In this document: piece after piece, positions 1 through 5,426 of the stretch | Layout: every line of letters begins with the position of its first letter | How positions within the stretch are numbered: position 1 is the first letter of the stretch | Source of the DNA: Planctomycetota bacterium | GTDB lineage: Bacteria > Planctomycetota > UBA1135 > GCA-002686595 | Direction: 5' to 3' | Assembly: GCA_022447405.1 (NCBI GenBank) | Contig: JAKVCE010000064.1 | Coordinates: 491-9,268 of the forward strand | DNA: 8,778 nucleotides | Made by a program: the position numbers and the translations under genes | The notes under the pieces: generated by a model | Seen by the model: the letters and a program-made list of their open reading frames with translations, nothing else | Told to the model about the DNA's origin: nothing | Database searches by the model: none

Positions 1-411
1 GTTCTCACCGAGCTTGCCGATGGTCTCCTTGACGGCGTCCTCAACGGTGCCACCGGCAGCCCATGCCTGCCCGAGCATGGCCTCAGCGCTGTCGGGCTTC
101 TCGCTCCCGACGTGGGCGCACAGGCTCTCAAGGAGCGCCTCGAAGTCAGGCGTGCGCGCGACGAAGTCCGTCTCGCAGTTCACGCTGACGAGGTTTGCGC
201 CCTTGCCGTCGGCGTCAACGCTGGCGAAGACCCGACCCTCGCTGGTCGCGCGGCTCGCCTTCTTGTCCGCTGACTTGAGGCCCTTCTTGCGCAGGAAGTC
301 GACCGCTGCTTCGAAGTCGCCCCCCGTCTCCTGAAGCGCCTCTTTGCAGTCCATCATCGCGGCCCCGGTCTGATCCCGGAGCTCTTTCACTTGGCTTGCT
401 GTAATCGTCAT
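1..411 (-). CDS. tsf: Elongation factor Ts, N-terminal part (runs off left edge)
   Basis: EF-Ts is the cytoplasmic nucleotide-exchange factor that releases GDP from EF-Tu during translation elongation. The 137 visible codons start at ATG 409-411 and continue without a stop to base 1. Residues 6-45 match the UBA-like N-terminal domain, with the family pattern KELRDQTGAAMMDCKEAL followed by GGDFEAAVDFLRKKG. The EF-Ts signature VNCETDFVAR is at 77-86, and its TDFV (81-84) is the segment that contacts EF-Tu. Reading then enters the core dimerisation region. The gene lies 130 nt downstream of rpsB on the same strand, the near-universal bacterial order. I see no good Shine-Dalgarno before the ATG. 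The identity is firm; only the C-terminal part is missing, because the window ends. Confidence 0.97.
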   Translation of the reverse strand, partial: MTITASQVKELRDQTGAAMMDCKEALQETGGDFEAAVDFLRKKGLKSADKKASRATSEGRVFASVDADGKGANLVSVNCETDFVARTPDFEALLESLCAHVGSEKPDSAEAMLGQAWAAGGTVEDAVKETIGKLGEN

Positions 412-541
412 AGCTGGTATCGCTCGTTCTCTATGAGTTGGTGTCTTGGGTTCGCGCGAGTCAGAGCGCGCGGCTCTCTTGTTTCGGAGGGGGCCGAGGC
501 CCCCACGAGATCACAGCCCCGCGGCGCGGGGCTCACGGGAT
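412..541 (-). other. rpsB-tsf spacer with three GC-rich stem-loops
   Basis: This 130-nt spacer has no gene. It contains three inverted repeats: agccccgc (515-522) with gcggggct (526-533), 8 bp and a 3-nt loop; ggggg (489-493) with ccccc (500-504), 5 bp and a 6-nt loop; and agagc (463-467) with gctct (473-477), 5 bp and a 5-nt loop. None is followed by a T tract on the minus strand, so they do not look like ordinary intrinsic terminators. They could stabilise the rpsB 3' end, mark a processing site, or partly attenuate transcription into tsf. That role is inference; the repeats themselves are seen directly. Confidence 0.5.
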
Positions 542-1573
542 TCACTCCTTGGCGGAGTCCTCTTCGCCTGAGGCTTCCTCAGCAGCGGGCTCCTCTTGGG
601 GAGCCTCTTCGGCTGCGGGCTCCTCGGCAGGCGCCTCTTCAGCTGCGGGCTCCTCAGCAGGAGCCTCTTCGGCTGCGGGGGCCTCTTCGGCTGCGGGCGC
701 CTCTTCGGCGGCGGGCTCTTCCGTCGCCGCAGGCTCTGCAGCGTCAGCGCTCGCGGCCTCGTCACCACCCTCAGAGGTCTCGGCCATCTCCGGGATGGGT
801 CGGATCGCGCGGGTCGGACGCGGCTCGCCCTCGAAGCTAGCCTCCTCCTCGTGGTGCTCCGCGACCTCAGCCGCTGCGAGCGCCTCGCGGTGGTTCGCGC
901 TGCCCTCCTCCACGGCGCCGACGAGCTGCTCAACCATGAGCCGCGCTGACTTCAACGCGTCGTCGTTGCCGGGGATCACGATGTCCATCTCAGACGGGTC
1001 GCAGTCCGTGTCGAGGATGCCGATGACGACGATGCCGAGCTTGCGGGCTTCACGCACCGCGTTGTACTCGCGCGCCGGGTCAACGACGACCATCGCTCCG
1101 GGGATGGTGGACATCTCGCGGATGCCGCCGAGGTTGCGGGTGATCTTGCGCTTCTCGCGGCGCAAGGTCGCGCCCATCTTCTTCGAGCCCTCATTGATGG
1201 AGCCGTCCTCCTCCATGCGCTCGAGCTCTTCGAGGCGACGGAGGCGGCTGCGGATGACCGAGAAGTTGGTGAGGGTGCCGCCGATCCAGCGCTCGGTGAC
1301 GACGGGCATGCCCGTGCGCTCTCCGGCCTCGAGGATGACGCCCTTGATCTGGCGCTTCGTCCCGACCCAGAGGATCGAACTGCCCTCCGCGGCCATGTGG
1401 TAGAGCAGGTTCTGGGCGCGCAAGATCCCCTTAAGGGTCTCCCGCAGGTCGATGATGTGGATCATGTTGCGCCGGCCGTAGATGTACGGCTCCATGCGCG
1501 GGTTGCGGCGCGCCACGCGGCAACCGAAATGCACACCAGCGTCGATCAGCTCTTGTACGCTTGCGATCTCCAT
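542..1573 (-). CDS. rpsB: 30S ribosomal protein S2 with long acidic C-terminal tail
   Basis: S2 is a late-assembling protein of the small ribosomal subunit and helps dock S1. The 343-residue product starts at ATG 1571-1573, chosen because the N-terminus (ASVQELIDAGVHFG) aligns with the family start and because AAAGGAGAC lies 10 nt upstream. The same frame stays open upstream for 62 more codons, but these look like leader RNA. Family motifs seen: GVHFGCRVARRNPRM (13-27), YIYGRRNMIHIIDL, LWVGTKRQ, ERWIGGTLTN, NLGGIREM, DPAREYNAVREARKLGI, and IPGNDDA from residue 200. Residue 18 is Cys where HFGH is usual. The S2 core ends near residue 242. Usual length is about 230-260 residues, and the extra 101 residues form an acidic Glu/Ala/Pro-rich tail. 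It probably heads an rpsB-tsf operon. Confidence 0.97.
   Translation of the reverse strand: MEIASVQELIDAGVHFGCRVARRNPRMEPYIYGRRNMIHIIDLRETLKGILRAQNLLYHMAAEGSSILWVGTKRQIKGVILEAGERTGMPVVTERWIGGTLTNFSVIRSRLRRLEELERMEEDGSINEGSKKMGATLRREKRKITRNLGGIREMSTIPGAMVVVDPAREYNAVREARKLGIVVIGILDTDCDPSEMDIVIPGNDDALKSARLMVEQLVGAVEEGSANHREALAAAEVAEHHEEEASFEGEPRPTRAIRPIPEMAETSEGGDEAASADAAEPAATEEPAAEEAPAAEEAPAAEEAPAEEPAAEEAPAEEPAAEEAPQEEPAAEEASGEEDSAKE
560..721 (-). repeat. Degenerate tandem repeat coding the S2 acidic tail
   Basis: On the plus strand, short units of the form cctcttcggctgcggg and cctcggcaggcg recur through this stretch with small variations. They encode repeats of EEAPA and EEPAAEEAP at about residues 285-338 of S2. 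Spacing and unit order vary, as expected from slippage or unequal exchange within a low-complexity coding region. The repeat stays in frame throughout and ends about 15 nt before the rpsB stop codon. It is a protein-coding repeat, not a mobile element or CRISPR. Confidence 0.8.
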
Positions 1574-1583
1574 AGGACAGAAT

Positions 1584-1592
1584 GTCTCCTTT
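1584..1592 (-). promoter_or_regulatory. Shine-Dalgarno site of rpsB
   Basis: The minus strand reads AAAGGAGAC here, with 10 nt between it and the ATG at 1573. This is the clearest ribosome-binding site in the window. It fixes the S2 start at 1573 rather than at the in-frame upstream ATG at 1759. Confidence 0.8.
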
Positions 1593-1719
1593 GGTTGTCG
1601 AATCGGAGCGCCGCTGCGCTCCCGTCCAGCCCCTTCGCCGAGTCCAGCCCATCGCTCGTGGCTGGCGGCTTCTGCAGGGGAGGCGCGCGGGGTAGGACCC
1701 CGGGGACTCGGCTGTGATG

Positions 1720-1735
1720 GCCTGCGACTGCAGGC
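1720..1735 (-). other. Stem-loop in the rpsB leader, just after the terminator
   Basis: The minus strand reads gcctgc, agtc, gcaggc: a perfect 6-bp stem with a 4-nt loop, beginning 2 nt past the T tract of the leader terminator. Further down the leader (1574-1719) I see only short GC-rich palindromes such as ccccgggg near 1698-1705, and no recognised riboswitch. It may be part of an S2-binding regulatory leader; this is inference. Confidence 0.4.
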
Positions 1736-1736
1736 G

Positions 1737-1768
1737 AAAAAAAGAACCCGAGAGGCCACTCCTCCCGG
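1737..1768 (-). terminator. Intrinsic terminator or attenuator in the rpsB leader
   Basis: Read on the minus strand, CCGGGAGG (1768-1761), loop AGTGG (1760-1756) and CCTCTCGG (1755-1748) form an 8-bp stem with a single G-U wobble. It is followed by GTTC and then seven T residues (1743-1737). This is the full layout of a Rho-independent terminator and the only good one in the window. It lies between the predicted rpsB promoter and the rpsB start, beginning within about ten nucleotides of the likely transcription start. It could therefore stop transcription after about 40 nt unless read through. No gene upstream on this strand would need a terminator here, which favours attenuation of rpsB-tsf. 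Confidence 0.65.
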
Positions 1769-1783
1769 CGTTTGAGGGCAAAC

Positions 1784-1811
1784 ATTCTAGCCACGACCCC
1801 GCCCGGGTCAA
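1784..1811 (-). promoter_or_regulatory. Predicted sigma-70-type promoter for rpsB-tsf
   Basis: On the minus strand a TTGACC -35 box (1811-1806) and a TAGAAT -10 box (1789-1784) are separated by 16 nt. Each matches the consensus at five of six positions. Transcription would start near 1777 and give a leader of about 200 nt before the rpsB ATG. It is the best promoter match I found in the window and sits in the divergent region between rpsB and the diguanylate cyclase gene. The start point is predicted, not observed. Confidence 0.6.
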
Positions 1812-1865
1812 CGTCAGAGGGGTCATCACGCCGGAAAACCCCTGCTGAGGTAGGATTCTATGGGT

Positions 1866-1884
1866 CCCTGCTCTCTTCGCAGGG
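1866..1884 (+). promoter_or_regulatory. Hairpin covering a potential ribosome-binding site before the GGDEF gene
   Basis: CCCTGC (1866-1871) and GCAGGG (1879-1884) form a 6-bp stem with a 7-nt loop. The 3' arm includes the aggggg that could serve as Shine-Dalgarno for an upstream in-frame GTG start at 1894. An earlier CCCCTGC (1839-1845) can pair with the same 3' arm. A second purine run, AAGGGGG (1912-1918), lies outside the hairpin and serves the ATG at 1930. A weak -10-like TAGGAT is at 1851-1856 without a convincing -35 box. Confidence 0.35.
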
Positions 1885-1929
1885 GGTCTGGGCGTGCCCT
1901 CTGCGCGTCCTAAGGGGGCCCAAGACACC

Positions 1930-2877
1930 ATGATCCTCCTCGCTGACCACCGTGGGGCGGGCCTCGAGCGCATTCACAAGGTGCTTGTGGACGCCGGACG
2001 CCCCACCCTCTTCACCCAGAACCTGCGCGAGACGCGCGAGGCCCTGGAGAAGTCTGACCCGGAGCTGGTGGTCCTTGACCCCCTCTCAGAGGGCGGCCAG
2101 GTGGAGGTCGAGCAGATCGAGCGCTACTGCCTCGACACGGAGGGGACCTCGCTGCTCCTCGTCACAGACCCGGCCCACCTCGACGGCTCAGTCGAGGTCG
2201 GTCGTCGCGTGGAGGGCGCAGTCTGGGACCTGATCCACCGTGAGGCACCAGTCGACGAGTACCTCTTGCGCATCGACCGGCTGCTGCACCAGGTGGCCTA
2301 CCGCGACGAGGTGGAAGAGCTCCGCTACCGAGCCTCCTACGACTGGACCGGGCTGCTCCGAAAGGAGGCCTTTGAGGAGCGCCTCGAGGAGCTCTTCTCC
2401 GCGGCCGGTCGACACGACTTCGACATCACTCTGGCGATCTTAGACCTCGACCGCTTTGGTCGCGTGAACAAGACCTTTGACCACACCGTGGGTGACCTCG
2501 TGATCTCCCGCGTAGGCGACGCGATCCGCAACGCGCTGCGCACCGAGGACCTCGCCTTCCGTCTCGGGGGAGATGAGTTCGGTGTCATCCTCCCCTTCAC
2601 CGGCCCCCTCGAGGCGGCCTACGTCTGCGTCCGACTGCGGGACGCGATCTGGAGCGTCGGGGAGCTAGCGCTCTCCGGCGCGCTGACCGGCCGCAGCATC
2701 ACGCTCCCCGTCTCAGCCAGCATCGGCTTCCAGACCTTCTCCAAGGGATACCCCGCGACACGTGAGGAGCTGCGTGATCACGCTGAGCAAGCCCTGCGCT
2801 CTGCGAAGCGCGCCGGCGGAAACCGCGCGGTGTTCCACCCGTCGCTCAACACCGAGCGCGGCGACGAGACCTCCTAG
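1930..2877 (+). CDS. Diguanylate cyclase: degenerate receiver domain plus GGDEF domain
   Basis: The protein (315 residues from ATG 1930) should make cyclic di-GMP from two GTP in the cytoplasm. Residues 1-118 look like a response-regulator receiver: strand MILLAD (1-6), phospho-acceptor-like Asp50 in LVVLD, and Thr79 in LLVTD. The usual acidic pair is reduced to Asp6, and the conserved Lys before Pro is absent (REAP, 104-107). A helical linker (about 118-135) leads into a GGDEF domain starting near DWTGLL (138). Metal-binding Asp172 (LDLDRF) and the active-site GGDEF (213-217) are intact, and RTED (204-207) sits exactly five residues before it, as in a product-inhibition I-site. NKTFDH replaces the common NDxxGH. 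A GTG at 1894 would add 12 residues; ATG is preferred because the receiver's first strand starts there. The gene is divergent from rpsB. Confidence 0.9.
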   Translation: MILLADHRGAGLERIHKVLVDAGRPTLFTQNLRETREALEKSDPELVVLDPLSEGGQVEVEQIERYCLDTEGTSLLLVTDPAHLDGSVEVGRRVEGAVWDLIHREAPVDEYLLRIDRLLHQVAYRDEVEELRYRASYDWTGLLRKEAFEERLEELFSAAGRHDFDITLAILDLDRFGRVNKTFDHTVGDLVISRVGDAIRNALRTEDLAFRLGGDEFGVILPFTGPLEAAYVCVRLRDAIWSVGELALSGALTGRSITLPVSASIGFQTFSKGYPATREELRDHAEQALRSAKRAGGNRAVFHPSLNTERGDETS

Positions 2878-5360
2878 GGACAGAACTCGACGCGGAGCGC
2901 GTTCGAGAGGTTGAAGCTGGAGGTGACGCCGGGTGGGTCGCGATACCAGAACTGGAAGTTCCACTCCATGCCGTCGACGATGAGCCCACCTCCTGCGCTA
3001 GCCGGCGGCGAGTTGAAGTCGAGGGGGCAGTACACATCGCCGAAGGAGTCCGCCTGCTGCACAGGCAGGCGATAGGTCCCGAGCAGCCCCGCTCCGACGC
3101 AGCGGAAGCCGTCTCCGAAGGGCGCTTGGAGCTGGTTCGGACCGTAATAGAAGATCCCGAACTGGCCCGAAGGGACGCTGTGCGCGAAGAGGATGAACTC
3201 GTCCGCCCAGATGCTCTGGGTCCCGATCCAGCCGATCCCTGCGCCTTGGGAGCTGACGCTGTTCGGAGCGCCCTCGCAGTAGACCTCTGGCGATGTGCAC
3301 GCGACCACGACGTCACCTGGGTTCGCGAAGAGGTAGGCCACCTGCGTGCTCGTTAGGACCCCGTCGTAGACGTGTAAGTCATCGATCAGCCCAGTGAAGA
3401 AGTCATCGGAGCCGTCAGCGCTCCCGAGGTACCAGGTCCCTCCAGCGCTCCCCGTCGCTCCGCCGATGTTCAAGCTGCCGCCTAGCGCGCCGTCGACGTA
3501 GAAGCGCGCTTGCTCGCCAGCTTCGAAGGTGTAGACCAGGTGGGTCCACTGCCCAGGGGTGATGTAGAGGCTCGGCGCGGGGTTGGAGCCGCCCGTCCGG
3601 CGGATGAACGGCCGGTTGCCCTGCAGGCCGACGCTCCAGCTCCCGGGGTTGCCGAAGAGGATCTGATCACCGCTGACGCCCGCGGACTGTACCCACGCGG
3701 AGACGCTGAACTTGAGGCGCAGCGCGTCGGTGCGCCGCGGTCCATTGAGCCTGCCGTAGTCATCGACGCCATCGAAGCCGATCGACGTGCCCGTCCCAGC
3801 GCGCGCGCCGGGCTGCCCGACATCAGGGCCCCCGAAGAGAGAGCCGTTTGACATCCCTGGGCCGGAGTCCACGAGGGAGGTGGAGCCGCTCTCGTCCAGG
3901 CGCAGGATCGTCATGATCTCGGGGAGATCATCTTGGATGACCACAGTGACCTCTGCCGAATCGGTCAAGCCAGCGCCGTCCATGGCGGTGTACTCGAAGG
4001 TGTCCATGCCCTCCCAGCCGGGGAGCGGCGTGAAGACGAGCTGGTCATCCCCGCTCGCCCCGCTGCCCGGTGAGAGCGTGACGCTGCCGCCCTCGCTGGT
4101 GTTCGCGTCGAAAGCCGAGATGAAGAGGGATTCACAGTTCCCGTCGTGGTCATTGGAGAGCACGTCGATCACGAGGTCGCCGCCCAGCTCCTGGTCGGGG
4201 TTAGCGAGCGGCGGGACAGGCGTGGGGTGTCCCGGCCCTGTGCCGAGGCAGGCGCGCCCGCTGGCGTAGTCCATGATCTGTCGCCCGGTGATCGGGCCGA
4301 ACTCGTGGCATCCGCCGCACATCCAGACGCAGTAGTCAGTGTCGAGGCAGTGCGGCGCGCTCCAGTTGTGACCGAGCTCGTGCCCGAGGATGCTGGTCTC
4401 CGAGGAGAGGCCGTTCTGGCCCCAAGTCCACCCGTAGCCCCAGCTTTGGCTGCAGACCACGCCGACGTAGGCGAGCCCGATCACGTTGTCGGAGAGCGGA
4501 CGCGCTGTCATGAGGTGCGCCACGTCCCTTGTGACGCCGCCCTGCTGGGACTGCCAGTGGTTGACGAAGTCGTCGAGCAGCCCGTCGGTGCCGGGGGTTG
4601 AGTAGGGGTCAGGCTCAGAGGAGCGCACGATGATCTCTGAGATCTCGTGGCGGATGAGCACGTCTCGCGCGTAGCCGTAGTTGACCGCGTTCAGGACGGC
4701 CTCGATGTGCTGGGTGCAGGCGGCGGTCGAGCCGTGCAGCGAGTAGTACTCGTGGTCCGTGTCGAAGGCGAGGTCGGCGACCCACATGCAGCCAGCGCCG
4801 AGGTGCTCGACGGGACCGCTCACGCGATCGACCTCGGCCCCCGGCTGGAGGGCGCCGCAGTTCTCAAGCGTGAAGCCGCCCGTCACCCCCTCGTGGATCC
4901 AGTGCAGCTCCTCGGTCGGGACTGGCCCGTCAGCCCTGCGCCGCTCGATCCAGATCTCTTCACCGCCCTGCCCCTCCACGAAGCCCTCCACCCGACCCTG
5001 AACAAAGGCGATCGCGGCGCCGCGCGAGGCGTCTCCCCGGACCACGCCGTGGTAAGTCGCCGCGGGTGTCTGAGGGACCTCTCGCAGGCTGCCATCGGCG
5101 CTCATCTCCCTCACGCGGTAGCTCGACGAGCGGGTCTGCGAGCGCCAGAGCTCCACCTCAAGCTCCTCACCTCCCCACTCCAGGCTCAAGACCCATCGCG
5201 CTGGCGCCCCGCTCGGTAGCTCCAGCGCGACCCACTCGCCCGGGCTCCCCTGCGCGGCTCGCGCGGGGACGGAGAGGCAGAGCACGAGGAGGCACAGAGT
5301 GGCAGCTTTTAGAGTCCGCATCATGGGAGTTGCGCAGGGGGAAGAGGGCTCGTTCACCAT
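2874..5360 (-). CDS. Secreted metzincin-type zinc metalloprotease with cadherin-like, LamG and C-terminal modules
   Basis: Probable extracellular zinc endopeptidase, 828 residues. A signal peptide (hydrophobic TLCLLVLCLSV, cleavage near ARA-AQG, about residue 36) follows Met13-Met14, so translation may begin at 5324 or 5321 instead of 5360; no start has a clear Shine-Dalgarno. Residues 40-170 resemble a propeptide and end in ENCGA (Cys168), which could act as a cysteine switch. The catalytic domain (about 187-372) has HELGHNWSAPH, with zinc ligands His327, His331 and His337 and Glu328 as base. Cys338, 344, 348 and 351 follow, and the Met-turn is Met363 in QIMDY. Next come a cadherin/Ig-like module (about 380-477, VIDVLSND to DTFEYTAMDG), a LamG/concanavalin-like module (about 485-680, with WTHLVYTF, FYVDG and GLIDDLHVYDG), and a Cys-bounded C-terminal module (686-828). 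It is 66 nt downstream of the NPCBM gene. The substrate is unknown. Confidence 0.88.
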   Translation of the reverse strand: MVNEPSSPCATPMMRTLKAATLCLLVLCLSVPARAAQGSPGEWVALELPSGAPARWVLSLEWGGEELEVELWRSQTRSSSYRVREMSADGSLREVPQTPAATYHGVVRGDASRGAAIAFVQGRVEGFVEGQGGEEIWIERRRADGPVPTEELHWIHEGVTGGFTLENCGALQPGAEVDRVSGPVEHLGAGCMWVADLAFDTDHEYYSLHGSTAACTQHIEAVLNAVNYGYARDVLIRHEISEIIVRSSEPDPYSTPGTDGLLDDFVNHWQSQQGGVTRDVAHLMTARPLSDNVIGLAYVGVVCSQSWGYGWTWGQNGLSSETSILGHELGHNWSAPHCLDTDYCVWMCGGCHEFGPITGRQIMDYASGRACLGTGPGHPTPVPPLANPDQELGGDLVIDVLSNDHDGNCESLFISAFDANTSEGGSVTLSPGSGASGDDQLVFTPLPGWEGMDTFEYTAMDGAGLTDSAEVTVVIQDDLPEIMTILRLDESGSTSLVDSGPGMSNGSLFGGPDVGQPGARAGTGTSIGFDGVDDYGRLNGPRRTDALRLKFSVSAWVQSAGVSGDQILFGNPGSWSVGLQGNRPFIRRTGGSNPAPSLYITPGQWTHLVYTFEAGEQARFYVDGALGGSLNIGGATGSAGGTWYLGSADGSDDFFTGLIDDLHVYDGVLTSTQVAYLFANPGDVVVACTSPEVYCEGAPNSVSSQGAGIGWIGTQSIWADEFILFAHSVPSGQFGIFYYGPNQLQAPFGDGFRCVGAGLLGTYRLPVQQADSFGDVYCPLDFNSPPASAGGGLIVDGMEWNFQFWYRDPPGVTSSFNLSNALRVEFCP

Positions 5361-5426
5361 ACCAATCGGACCGCGCGAGCCCGCTCCAGGTTCCCTCTGA
5401 GGCGTGTGAACGGCCTCTTGGGGTGC

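Noticed and set aside
485..535. Intrinsic terminator between rpsB and tsf
   Set aside because: The hairpins are present but no T tract follows on the minus strand, and tsf must be expressed downstream.
560..721. Short repeats that could suggest a CRISPR array or satellite
   Set aside because: The units are degenerate, have no unique spacers, and translate in frame to the acidic tail of S2.
438..1403. Long open frame of 321 codons on the plus strand opposite rpsB
   Set aside because: It is antisense to a certain ribosomal protein gene. Its Ser/Ala-rich product mirrors the rpsB repeat and the strong third-position GC bias; no family match or start signal is visible.
1574..1759. 62-codon N-terminal extension of S2 from the ATG at 1759
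   Set aside because: S2 proteins start near MEIASVQEL, a strong Shine-Dalgarno marks 1573, and the extension spans the terminator and hairpins of the leader.
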